In this document: one piece after another, positions 36,604-49,100 of the stretch
How the letters are laid out: each line of letters begins with the position of its first letter
Position numbering within the stretch: position 1 is the stretch's first letter
From: Cyanoderma ruficeps
Lineage: Eukaryota > Chordata > Aves > Passeriformes > Timaliidae
Direction: 5' to 3'
NCBI GenBank assembly: GCA_008694505.1
Contig: VZDJ01004378.1
Coordinates: 8,118,659-8,182,658 of the forward strand
Length of the DNA stretch: 64,000 bases
Notes under the pieces: generated by a model
Database searches by the model: none
What the model saw: the letters and a program-made list of their open reading frames with translations, nothing else
What the model was told of the DNA's origin: nothing
Position numbers and translations under genes: made by a program

Positions 36604-36894
36604 ATACTTCAGTGAGGGATGTTTTCAATATTCAATGCACTGATAAGCAGTGAGATGATTACATCTGCAGTTTACATCTAGGTCATAGTTCCTTTCTACA
36701 TCTATTCATGTTGGTCACCATTTCACTGTAGCATGACATTGCAGCCTCGTGGTCCCCAGAAGTTTCTTTTCGAAATGTTATGTACGCATTTGAATATTCC
36801 TGCTCAACTGTAGTACTTCCTATGGGTCTGCTCAGAATTTAGTCTTTTTATCTATTCCTTTCCTCAAAGTTAACAGGACTATTTTGAATGTAGT

Positions 36895-37320
36895 TTAAAT
36901 TCTCCAACATACTGGCTGTCCCTCCCAGTATGGTATCAGCAGCAAACTTAATGAGTAAACTCACTGCTCTATCATTCAATGATTTAATGAAAATATTTAA
37001 TAGAAAGTATAGAATTGACTAATGAACAATTCTTTCTCATACATTCTTCCATCTTAACAGTGAACTATTGATAATTGCAGTCCTTGGGCGTTTTTATGTT
37101 CTATTATCAGTTAGACTGACATTACATTATTAGTTTATGAGAATTTCATGAGGCAGAATGTTTTTCTGTCCACATAACCTGCCATCCTGCTGTGGAAGGA
37201 AATTAGATTAGCTGAATGTGATTTGTTGTTGGCAAATCCACATTGGCTGATGTGGATTTCCTTATTGCTTTGTAGGTGCTAATGGTATGATGACCTGTCC
37301 AACTGTTTAGAAAGGACTGT
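36895..37320 (-). mobile_element. Ancient CR1-like LINE reverse-transcriptase fragment, antisense
   Basis: Several spaced blocks resemble the reverse complement of the CR1 reverse-transcriptase region: GGTATCAGCAGCAAACTTAA (near 36931), AATGATTTAATGAAAATAT (near 36978), GGCAAATCCACATTGGCTGA (near 37230) and GATGACCTGTCCAACTG (near 37288). Their order and spacing match what I remember of CR1. The copy is badly decayed and has no open frame. The limits are approximate. It could belong to a sister LINE family rather than CR1 proper. Confidence 0.5.
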
Positions 37321-38017
37321 ACTTCACTCATCTTTTACATCACATAACTTGAACTGGCTCTCACTGAAGTGACTGTTGCTAAACACAGGTGCCATTTTGA
37401 GCCCTGTTTCAGTCCTTTAGCTAGGATCAATTTTTTTCTTATTCATAAACCAGAGAAAAGTGCTTAGGGGCTAGAGTAGTTGTTAGGGAACTGCTCTTGA
37501 TAAGTGATATGAATATAGCTAGATAGGAGTTATCATATAAGTCCCAGTTTTTAATTTTTTTTAAAAAAAATTTGCTAACCAAAGAAACTCTGGGAGTCAA
37601 TATGAATTTTAAAATGAAAGCCTCTGTTGTTAACAATGGATAAAATGTCTGCAGTACCCCCTTGTTGAAATTTAGGTCCACCTTAAGTTAGAGACACTTT
37701 TCTTTTTGAGTAGGTAGATTGAAACGTGGTCATGGAAAATCTGTAATCACCATGAATCCAGTTAGAGTTCATTATGATAGACCAATCATCAGAACAAAGC
37801 TTCAGTGAAAAACAGGTACGAACATTAACTGAAGCACTGATAAGCAGGAGGACATCAATGTCTCAAGCTTCTTATGGAAATACCTGCTCCATTAAGTTTA
37901 TTGCTTTTTTTTTCAGGTCTGTTTTGGACAGATTCTGTAATTTGGTAAAGTATCAGAACCAGGTAAATGATGGCCTACAGCAGAGTTCTGTGCCCTCATG
38001 ACCCAGGGTCTAGATAA
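37321..38017. other. Non-coding stretch between CR1 fragments
   Basis: No gene or other repeat is seen. It may hide further decayed LINE sequence that I cannot recognise by eye. Confidence 0.45.
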
Positions 38018-38086
38018 GCAGCTTCTGTGCTAGACCATGAGTAGGGTCTCAAAAGGTGCCCTCCAACCTAAACAATTCTGTGAATC
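38018..38086 (+). mobile_element. Short CR1 3' tail, plus sense
   Basis: GCCCTCCAACCTAAACAATT followed by CTGTGAATC is a diverged form of the CR1 3' end (usually CCCTTCCAACCTnAAnnATTCTGTG). Only about 70 bp can be matched; the 5' limit is uncertain. Confidence 0.55.
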
Positions 38087-40141
38087 AAGAGCATGGTCTT
38101 GTTCATATTGGGGGAAAAGAAATTGTGATGCAGATATGACCAAATAATGACCAGATAATTACCAAATCAACCATTGAAATCACTGATTTCATTCTATGGC
38201 TTCTAAGTAGCCACTTATGTCTATTATTATGTAGCCTAAAATCATCATAAAAAATATGTCTCACATTTCTGTAGATTGAGTTATAAGTGGTGAAAGATAA
38301 CATTATCTCTTCTTCTGTCCATTTTCCAAATTCTTTGTTTTGGCACCTTTTTTTTTTTATTTATTTTTAAGAAAAATAGTGATAATAGCCTGTGTGCTTG
38401 CAGCGGTTTCAAGATCTGCAGAGGTATGTGTTTCCGAGCTGCACAGACATTATGTGTGACTAAGAAGAGAGTGATGGCTTTAGACACACACCTCTTCAAC
38501 CTGGCTTAGGAAGTCTTTGTGCTCAATCTCTTGACACATTTACGTCTCTCAGTAAATATCTGTAAGTTGTCTGTGAGTACAGCATATTTTCTGCTGGATG
38601 GCATGTCAAGTATGTGCATGTGTTTGGAAAGGTTGTATGGTTTTGTAGAGGATGCTCAAAAAAAAGAGATGTAACAGCACAGTTGGCATTTCTTTATTGT
38701 GAATTTAGGATGCTGAAGTAGTACAGTCCTTTCAGTGTGGTTGTGCTCTTATTTTCTATGCTGGATGAAGTTCTTGCTGCTGAAAGAATATAATTGTAAA
38801 CAAACTCTCTACATCATTTTTCAAACTGAACAAGGATTTAGCGACTTCACCTGCTGTTGCCAGTAGTTGGGACAAAAGATACAGTAATTTGTTGACTTGC
38901 TGGACCACTTTAATGTAGTTCACAGGATCAGGAAAATATAAGTAGCTCTTCTATTCCATGTGTCTCAGATTCCAAGTGCAGTTTCAAATTCAGTTAAAAG
39001 AAAGCCTTCTGAAAGTAAAAGTAACAGTAAAGGTCTGAAGCATCATAGTTCTGTGTTTCTTACCTTACTCTGGAGCTTGGGCAATTGAAATAATTTTGAA
39101 TTTTCTTCATCAGGGGAATATTGTGGCTGAGTAAATCTTCTCTAACTCAAGTGGAAGTGCTGAAAAGAAGGCCTTTATTTTTAAAGTTGCAGTAAGTAAA
39201 TGCTTTAAAATTCAGACCACTTAAAAACAAACTACCAAATCTCCTGGACTCTCTTTCCTTCTTCTTCCTTTCACCTCTTTCTTATTCATCATTACTCCCA
39301 AACTAGATAAAAGTATAAATCCTCTGTTGAAATATTTCTGTCAATTTCTCTGCTAGAAATCTAAATCATGCAATTTTTCCTCAGAATGAGTCCTTTGATT
39401 CATGCCATCTGAACTTCAGAATATTTTGCCTCAATTAAAGCAAAAAATTTGCCAACATATTTTCAAAAGGTGGTCCTATTCCTCTGCTTTCAACCAGAGC
39501 TTTTACTCATGCCTGTGAAGTTAAAGCTAAATCATGGACTTTAAGAAATACACTTTTATGGGGCTTGTGCTGTGTTCAGTATTCGGGAATAAGGCATAAC
39601 TGGAGTTACGCTGGAGAGAGACGCCTGATCTACAGCATTAATTACTTGAGGAATAAAAATAAAAGCAAATTCTGAGTGACATTGTATGATGCTTCAACAA
39701 AGAAAATGGGTTTTATTGAATGCAACCTACACTGACATCAACATCTGCTTTTGTGTCTAGAATTTTTAAACAGGACTCTCATGTATTCTGATATTTTTTT
39801 CCTAAGAAAAGCATTATGTAAATGTTTTGTATAAGCCTTTTCAGCCTGAATTTCTATTGTACAAGGAATGACTCACAAGTCTTCATTTCAAGGCCAATCC
39901 TACTTTTAAGTTTTGACTTTGGATAAAATCCAGCACAAGCAAGAAAGAAAGAACAACCATAACTCCTTGAGAATAAGTTACAAATAAATAATATTAGGAA
40001 ACAGATGATGAAAAATTGGAACTTTTTATTTCTAGAGTTATTAATGGCTTGCAGTGCACAGATATCTCTGCCTAGTATCTTCTGTGTTGGCACTTTTGGT
40101 TCACACGTTGGTCTCTCAGGGTTACGGGGCAAAACACCTGT
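38087..40141. other. Non-coding stretch, no gene recognised
   Basis: No gene or named repeat is seen. Open frames are short or continue into the adjacent CR1 tail. Confidence 0.5.
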
Positions 40142-40249
40142 TGCCTTGAGCAATCTGGTCTGGTGGTAAGTGTCCCAGTCCATGGCAGGCTGGTTGGAAC
40201 TGGTCATCTTTAAGGTCCCTTCCAACCCAAACCATTCTATGCTTCAATG
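40142..40249 (+). mobile_element. Short CR1 3' tail, plus sense
   Basis: GCAATCTGGTCTGGTGG, CATGGCAGGCTGGTTGGAAC, ATCTTTAAGGTCCCTTCCAA and CCATTCTATG are in the order of the CR1 3' end. The terminal octamer is degenerate (ATTCTATG then CTTCAATG). The match is closer than for the tail at 38018, so this copy is probably younger. No coding sequence remains. Confidence 0.85.
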
Positions 40250-42975
40250 AAACTTTGGGTCATGCCTTTGTAATAGCACCTGGGAGAGTTTTTTTATCCC
40301 TTACTATGAGCATTTTATCAAGTGGAGATATGTCATACAAGCTTTATGCTCACCAACTCCTTTCTAAGACAGATCCACCAGTTTGCATCCAAAGCACTAA
40401 AGTGTTCTCCTATTGAAAATCTTGAAAATCTTGTTTGTGATCAAATGCCTCAAAATTGCAGAGATCAGAGTAGGATATGTGATGTTGAGTACAATGACAT
40501 TTGGCAGCATGTCTTATCAACTTTGTACGAAATTTTGTGTATGAATGCCTGCACTGAGATGCTGCCACTTCTTTCTTCTTTCTGTCTATTTGTGCTTTTT
40601 TAAGTAGGTGTTTTTTATTATTACCTTTTCTTTTCTGGCAGCTTTACTTTGCAACTAAAAACTTACAAGAGAGTAGGGTGAAGGAAGCTGGCTACTAGCT
40701 TGACATTTATGTATTTGGGTTCAGTTTGGTTGCTATCATTATGTGATTTTTGTACAGAGTCTAGCCACTTAGAAAAGTTCTTCTTCATAGTTTCATTTTT
40801 ACATAATATACTAATCAGAAATTGTAGTACTTCTGTGATTCCACTTCTTCATTCCTCAAACCACCATATTAAAGTAAGTTTTATTCTACCTGTTCCTTTT
40901 TTTTCCCATAAGCACATCACAGTGTTGCAGTAAAATATTCCTAAGGACTGATTGGTGTTATTTCGGATAGACTTCTTATATATTGGATGCCACCATTTCA
41001 GCATCGTTTTCTTCCAATGTATCTTTTACATGATTTTAAAACCACATCATACTGCTTTTCACTTTTTTGAGAAGTTACTTGATATGTTTGAGTCTTAGAT
41101 TTTTACATGGCTCGTATGAATGAGACAGTCTCATATCAGTGATAGTTATTCATTTTTGGTAGTATGATTCTGTTGGTTTTAATACTTAAAGCTAATTTTA
41201 TTTTGGAATGTTATTTTTATAGAACTGCCACTTCTCCAGTTTAGAAGCATGAATATTTGCTAACAAATTCAAATATAAAGTTCATCCTATTCTAGAATAA
41301 CCTCCATGAGAGGAATTATAAAGGCAATATCATGCTGTTTTATATTTCATCAGTTTTAAAAATAAACATGACCAATCGGAAGTTTACACTTAACAAAATA
41401 CCATAGTTCTTCTATGCTCTATTGTATGGTACTTATTTCTTCTCATGTTTCTATCATACAGTTCTTTTTTCACCTACTTCTGGTGTCAATAATTTTAGCA
41501 AGAATGGCCAGCTCTCAGCTATGTAAGACTAGACCTGAGATGGAAGGTACAGGAACCCAGTGTCAACCACGCTGCACCATAATACTGCACTGACTGTAAT
41601 ATAAAATAAAATGGAAAAAGATTTCTACAAATATTTGTATTTATAGTATCAAGAACAACTTACAGTGAAGCTGTCAGTCATCACTGGATATTTTAGACAG
41701 ACTGAGACCGTATTTCTCAATTTGCAAAGAAAAATGTGCTATATATTTTGGAATATGTGCTCAGCTTGCACATCTTTTTCCATGTAAATGATTTAACCTT
41801 TTAGCCATCTGGAATCTAGAAGTAGCAGTATTCAAATTTATATGTGTAAGTGAATTGCAGATGTAAATTTTGCAAAGTATTACCAAAAATGAAAGTCTCA
41901 CTTTATTGAAAATTTACCTCTTCATTTGCACATGTTCCACTAGATAACAACATGAGTCAAACTTTGTGCTATTAGTGCTTGAGAATTTTCCACTGGCCAC
42001 CAACTCATTAAAAACAGACAGTAACAAATAATCATCATGACCCTTAGTCAGAGGGACCTTTTTGTATAGAAAAATCTCTTTCTCTTCTATTTGGCTAAAT
42101 CACTTTTGCATAGCTTCTAGCTCCTCAGGAGTCATTCACAAGTCCCATAGCCACTGTGAGAGCCCCATTAAATTTTGCCTGTGACCTTCTGTGTCTGAGA
42201 AAACTCTCTATGTGAAACAGTACTGGTGTCAGAAAAGCTTTTATCATATCCATGCAATGCCTGGTGATCCTCAGTGATCTTTCTCTGGACTATTATTTTT
42301 ACTTTACCCGACTTTGCTGCTGCTCATATTCCCTTCCTGTTTATCCCATGAAAACTCCCAAACTGATGCCTTGTCCTGCCTGCATCTTGCTCTGAGGACT
42401 GAATTCTTGCCATGTGAGTGACGTGGTCATTCTACAGGATAAAAGGGAAGGAAGTATCATGTATCCTCTAGTGACAGGGTGACTATGGAAAAGGTTAAGT
42501 ATACAGCAGTGTAAACAAGCCCTATTGTCTTTATCTCAATGTGGATGTGTGGGATTGTCATCACTGTGTGATAATTCTGGAATTTATTCCAATTGATTTT
42601 GTATAACCAGAATAATGTCTCATTATGTTGTCCAATACACCTCAAGAAAAATAACGTGAAGTAAAGTAGTGCCTTAGTCAGAGGTGTCCTATGTGATAAG
42701 GGTTCTCCTATGAAAGGTTTTTGTCCCATTGTTTTCTCCAGTGTCTGGCGCTTTTTTTCTTTTATTTATTACTATTTTGTAATGACAGTAACACAGATGT
42801 TGCTTTTCAAATTCATTATCGCTGTTGTTTCTCAACATTTCCCAAATGAAACCATGGTGAGACAGAGCACCATCCTTCCATTTCCTTGATAATCACTTTC
42901 TCCAAGGAAACTGATAGGTTTCAAATTTATGTTGATGATGAAGGTACTATTTGTATACAGCTAGACTGGTGAGTT

Positions 42976-43195
42976 GAGTTTTTCTCTCTCTCTTCCTTTC
43001 TTTTTCCCCTTTTATCTTTTTTTTTCTTCTTTTTTTTATTTTTCCCTTCTTTTTCCAGCACAACAGCCTTCAAGCTTTCCAGGTCACTGAAAATGGGACA
43101 GAATGCTCTGAGCTATGTGCCCTACTGAGTGGAACTGTTTTGTTCATATGCACTGATGCTGCCTTTGTAAAGAAATAAAAAAAGCAAGCAGGAAA
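42976..43195 (+). other. Possible terminal exon: long polypyrimidine tract, AG acceptor, short frame, AATAAA
   Basis: A nearly pure pyrimidine tract of about 80 bases (42976-43056) ends in CCAG (43055-43058), a strong-looking 3' splice site. From 43059 one frame stays open for 39 codons and stops at TAA (43176-43178), which overlaps an AATAAA signal (43173-43178). The encoded residues start HNSLQAFQV and end DAAFVKK, with four Cys. This combination could be a final exon, but a 39-codon frame is easily random and pyrimidine tracts are common in introns. No matching donor or upstream exon was identified. Confidence 0.15.
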
Positions 43196-46100
43196 ATGCA
43201 GAAGTGAATGTTTTTGATTCTGCGCTCTAAGTTTAACAAAACAAACAGATTACAGACCTCCTTTGTATTTGAAATAATTCACATATTTAGTCAGGTACAT
43301 TTTGCTATGGCATTTGACAATTTTTATTGCACTACAAGGTTAATGTTTATATGAAACTGTCCTATTTCTGCAATGACACTTTAAGGCAGTGGTATTTTTC
43401 AAAGAAAATATTTCTTTATAGGGTTTTTTTTCTGCATAAACAGTTTTTCCCCCTTGCATCATCCTTATAGCTAAAAATATTTTAAAAATATTTAATAAAA
43501 ACATGTAACAGCATCGAAATAGTCAGAATAATTGCAAAATCTGTTTTATTTTAAAGGATCTGCTGGTGTGGACAGAAATATAATGAATGCTGGCTAGCCT
43601 GAGATGAAAGATAGAAGAAAAGTTGAGCTGAGGGAAATCTTTGCTACAAAGACATGTTTTCTATAAATATGAAAAAAGGAAGTATCTTGCTGCAAAAAGA
43701 ATGGAGGTAGGGAGCTCACCCTTTCTTGGGTGTAACTTACTAGTTTTTCCTGTCTGCTATTTTTTAAGTATCCTAAGACTGATGGATTCTAGTACAGAAG
43801 ACAGATGTAAAAGCAAAAATTCAAAATTTTCAGTACAGTGCAATTCTAGTAGTATTAGATGGGAAGAGATGGGAAGGGAACACACTTCGAAACTGTGGCT
43901 CTTTTTTCTCTTAATGTGATTATATTTTCGTAATTTCAGTAGAGGAATTGGTATTGAATATGCATTCAGAATCATCCACACAGAATCTGAAGAAAATTCT
44001 TTCACTAACATGAAACCAGCACATATAAATATATGTCTATATATTAATGTGCACACAGAGACAAAATTTGAGATTGTTCTATATCTAGGGCAGTTAAATT
44101 GTTCAAAGTTATTGTTGATTTTGAATGCCTTTATTTATCAGTATCAGTCTTGAAACATCTGATGGGGACAATCTTCATAAGGCAAATGTAGGTCATTTCC
44201 CTTAGATTTTAATTTTTAATCTGAGTACTCAAAAAATAAGCCACTGCATAAACTTGATTTTTGTGGTTTGTTGGGTTTTTTGATTTTCAAATATAGGTCA
44301 ATGATTCATAACATCCTGGATGTGTTACTTGTTTTCTTTCCTTTTCTTTCCAGTATGCTGATGAAAAGAGATAAACTGATAAGCTGACTCCACTTCAGAA
44401 AAACTAATTTATACAGACCTTTTCTAGAATTAATGAAAACAACCCAAGTGTGTATCCTGTGACACAGAAGGAGGCATAAACCCAGGTTTACAGTGTACCA
44501 AAGCCTTTGACTCAATCCAGACAAGTTTGTTTTCATGGGTCCATTTTTAGGAAGGAACTGGTTGTATTTCACTCATTTTAAGTACTTTAGTGGAGCAGCT
44601 ATTGAGTGTTTAGCCCTTTGCAATATTTAGATTTACGTACTGTACATCACCTCCCTGGTTCCCTCAACTTTGAAGCATGCTTTCTCTTACAACTCAGAGG
44701 CAGACTGCCACCTTCTGAAGCACTAACTACTAACTACTGCCCCTAGCATCTGGGGGAGCATTTTGTGAAGCTTTCATGGGTATATAAATCAGGCCCTGAG
44801 GTTCTTAAGTGTATGAAATAAGACCACAACTTGGGCTCAGGTAGTGTCTCTGGTAGAACTACAGATTCTCAAGTAAACATAAGCATGTGTGCAGAGTGTC
44901 AGCAGAACTTTGTCAAGTCAGAACACTGAAATGTAGCAAAGCACGTAAGTAATCAAATGTTGTTATTTATCCCAGACTATTTTTTTACAGAGCTATCCTT
45001 TATCATCTGCTGGGAATCTTTGCCATTTAATCTGAGATTTAGGACAAACTGCTGCAGGTTTTAATTCTAGGCACGCTTCAGTTTCCAAAGTTTTCCCCAG
45101 GCACAATCTCTTTGATTCACTGGAAAATGAAGTTTGACATATCTTATTATGAAGAAATACTTCATTTGAAAATGTACAGAGTAGCTCTAGGAAAACAACA
45201 GCAAACTGAGAAAACCTTGCCAAGGGTGCAGCCTTTCTGTAAATGCAAAAAAATACAAAACTAAAGTAATATTTCTCATTAACAATGAAGTTTTCAAATA
45301 GCTGTGAGTGGAATCTGTGAAGGTACCCTAGCTATAAAACTGCTAGCCAGAAAATGTTGAGAATTTATAAATTGCCTGTGCTGTCCTGAGAGCATTTACA
45401 GAGAATTCAGTGATCTGACGCATTCTTAGTAACCCTGTCACCTTCTTTGTTGCTGTGGGAGAAACAGAGGCGGAGTATTTATTCAGCAGGTCTTGTGGTA
45501 CCAGCTCCTCTGAGTCAGTGCTGAAGACATTTCACAAGTGACTGCATCCCAGGTTGCACAAAACCAGTTTGTCAAAAGCTCATATCCATTTTGTCCTTCT
45601 TAGTAGAATGCTGGCATTTTTGTGAAATCAGTGTTTTAATGTCCACTGACAAAAGGCTTGCATTTAGTTCTGCAGCTTTCTCTTTCCACATTCTCTTCTG
45701 TTCATTCTTCTCCTCTTTCACTGACATCTGCAATGATATCTTACATCCAGATATGGCTCATATTGCACACGCTATAAATCAGATGTTGATTCATATTGTG
45801 AAGTGTTTCACATTTTCTGAGAATTCCTTGGGATGTTGTAGCCTTTTCCTCTCAAAGAAAACTCCCTGGTAGGCTCAATATGTTGATACTTTTTCATTGA
45901 ATGTGCTGAGGGGGAAAATGAAAAGAAAGATACTTTCTATTGAGATATATGTATATATTGGTTAAAAATATCGAACAAAATGTCAACCCTTTTGAGTGGA
46001 AAGGTCATTAATGAAGAGTGCAAAAGAGCCTGGGATACTGGACTCCAGTTAAACCTTCATGGATTTCTCATCATCTCCAGTACCACTGTGAACTCCATGA

Positions 46101-49100
46101 AACTTACTCCTTTTTGGGAGACATCTCAGTAATAACTGGCTGGAAGGAAAGGGATTGGCAGCCTCATCACCTCGGTCTGCTGCTTCTGTGAAATCTCCAT
46201 GAGTACTTAAGAGAGAAACGCATGGATCCTGTCACACCTAATGGGTCATTTCCATCTTCAGCTTTTCTCTATTAAAAAAAAGAATTTTCCTTTTTATTTT
46301 ATGCCAAAAAAAGGCCTGTAGTTTGCAACTCTCACCACTTTGCTGTAGCCCATGACTGACACATTGAGATAAATGGCTTCAACGGCCAGACAAGAAGGAC
46401 TTGGGAGCTGTATGAGCAGCCCATCTGACCAGTTGCTGTATTTCTGTGACAAAGGAGTAAAAGGTAGTCAGCACCAGAAATAGATACATTTTACAGAAAC
46501 CTTTTCCCTTGTCATCCTTTTGTTTTCATTGGGAACACTTTTTGTTTTTCAAGTAAGAAAGATAATCCAATTATAAGAATAGTCCCAAATTTTCTCTTCC
46601 TCACACAAAAGATTCTTAAATTATTCTCAGTGCCATCCAAAATATTGTCCTATGGTAGGAGGGAGTTTTCTGCTCTTATGAATGAGCATTTTTTAAAATG
46701 CAAATTTTACTTCACTGAATGCTTAGGAAGGAGGCATTGCAATAGCTTCATTGCAATGTGCCTTTCACTGATTCATAAGGAAGGCGTTGAGATGCATTTC
46801 CCTGTGCGGGCCCAGGTGTCTCATTGCGTGGTTGGGGGGAGTGACTTCATCCAAGGGGGATGTCTCTTCATCAGAGATCAATTAATGCAAAACCAGAACA
46901 GGGGGAGTAGAAGGCAAGGAACCAGTGCTGCTCCTCTCAGTGTCTGTGCACAGCCAACAAACTGGATGACTGCACAATGTCACCAGCAGCCTGACCACAA
47001 CCCACTGATCTGCCAATGCTCCGCTTGGATGGTAGTCCAGTAATCAACTTAACTGCTAATTGCAGAGAAACATGTTGCAGGTTCTTCCACTTCCAGCACA
47101 AACATCAAAAATTCAATATTATATTAATATCATTTAATATTATATGCAGCTGCCTTAATGGTCCATGGCAATAGAGCCTTTTTTTCTATTTTTCTCACTT
47201 TCATGCACGTAAATATGAAGGTTTGCAGATGCAGTTGCCTCATATTCTAACTTCTTGGCAATAATTCAGAAATACAGTTTCATGCAGGTAAAAAGATAAA
47301 AAAAGATTTTAAAAGCCTCTTTTACATCAAGGTATTTCCTTTCTTAGGCGGGCCGAAGCAGGAAACCTAATTGCTCTTCTGGGTCTATGCACACAGACAG
47401 AAAAAATGTGAAATGTTACATCCTAGCAAAAGTGATAGTAGAAGATAAAGAAATTGTGGCATTGTTATTACAAGGAACTCAGTTCAAATCTTTGGAGAAA
47501 GCTGCTGAATAACTGACCTTTAAATCACTGTAACTAGTACCTATACAGCCATCTTTTTAAAATGGATATTTACAACTAGGCATTTAGTTAATAGGATTTA
47601 ATATAATAGGTTTTGCCACTTTCTCCATCTACAATTGTATTAAAAACAAAGTGCACAGAGGTGCTGTGACCTCTATCTGCAGCAGCAGCAGCACCTTTGA
47701 GAGCTCAGGAATTCTCTACTACTTCTAAATACTTTTGTTCTTTGGAGATGTGCACAGGTAAAAAATATCTGCAGGAACTGATAGAAGCAGTTCACCAAGA
47801 TAAAGTGTTCTTACATTTCTGGCATGTCAAGAACATCTGCTTCCTTCTTACATAAACCACTGAATGAATATTCTCATATAGCATTACTGAAGCATGCAAT
47901 ACTGCTTCACTAAGAGCCTTCCACTGCCCTCCAGATACACTTAAGAAAATAACTCTAAATGGAAGGCTGATACACACAATAGCTAAAGGGAATGCAATCA
48001 CATTCAGAGCAGATAAAGAAATCATAAACAGACACCTGCATTTCCGAAATTCCTTGGGCTCTCGCTATCGGCAATTCTAGCAAAACACTTCACAGCATAG
48101 ACCTGAGTCTGGCCCCAGAGCTTTCAGGTTGAACCACAGGCTGTGGCTCACATCGCTATTGTCAGAATAAACTACCTCTATGAAAAGAAGTTACTTAGGC
48201 ACAATAAAAATACTATTAGAAATAAGTATTGGCTAGGCAATTCTTCCTCAGGAACTGAAGGAAAACTTTTAAGCATTAAAAAAAAAAGAGGAGGAACTGC
48301 AGAACACCTAAGGGATGCATCCTCAGGACCGTCTTTGTGTGCATGTCAGAATACTCAGTCAGGCCAGCTCCATCTGCCTGCACAGCTAACTCAGGTTCAG
48401 CTATTTCTTATACCATGGGACAGAGGGAAAAATTCTCTCTGGAGACCACCATGTTAAAAATAAATCCAGGAAGATCTGGTTGTTTGATGCCGTTTTTCAG
48501 AAGAATATAGATAGCACTTTGGAAGCAGGAGCAATAGAACATGAATAGTCTTGTACCAGGTAATCAGTGGTAATATAAATAGGAATATAAAGTGACTTTG
48601 ATCTAAATCTGTTCTGGTTCTGGAACTTCAGATTTCCTTCCTTCTTTGCAGTTCAAATAAAATTCATTTGCCTGCTATTTTGTATTCCTGTTGTGTTAGT
48701 TTCTGCCTTTGAGATAAACTTTTACACATTGTCCTTTTGTCTTTACTTTTCTCTAATTCCTACACTGGGCAAGTGGACTGTCCCCTAACTTGGCTGCAGC
48801 TGAGTACTGTCAGTATCCCAGGGAACTCTCTCCTAATCTTCCCAGCTGAAGTGCTACTGAGTACAACTCTACCAACTGTGTTTGCTCCATTAACAGCTTG
48901 ACTACTTGACCTTTGAGCTCCACAACAAAGCCTGAACTGAAACATCAAACAACATATTCTTAAAACACCACCGTGTCATATTCTTCATAACGGACATATA
49001 GGTCAGTGCTAAATTTTTAAAAACCCTTTCCTTTTTCCATGAATAAGACTTGTATTTTTCAAGTGTGTAAAATTCTGGAGTAAAGGTCTTCCTACAGTCT

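Noticed and set aside
39854..40225. 123-codon minus-strand frame
   Set aside because: Its start overlaps the antisense of a CR1 tail and the rest has no domain; most likely chance.
46630..47043. 137-codon plus-strand frame with several Cys and His
   Set aside because: No regular zinc-finger or other spacing is visible and no gene structure surrounds it.
47470..47500. tRNA-like GTTCAAATC motif
   Set aside because: No cloverleaf arms or A-box at proper spacing around it.
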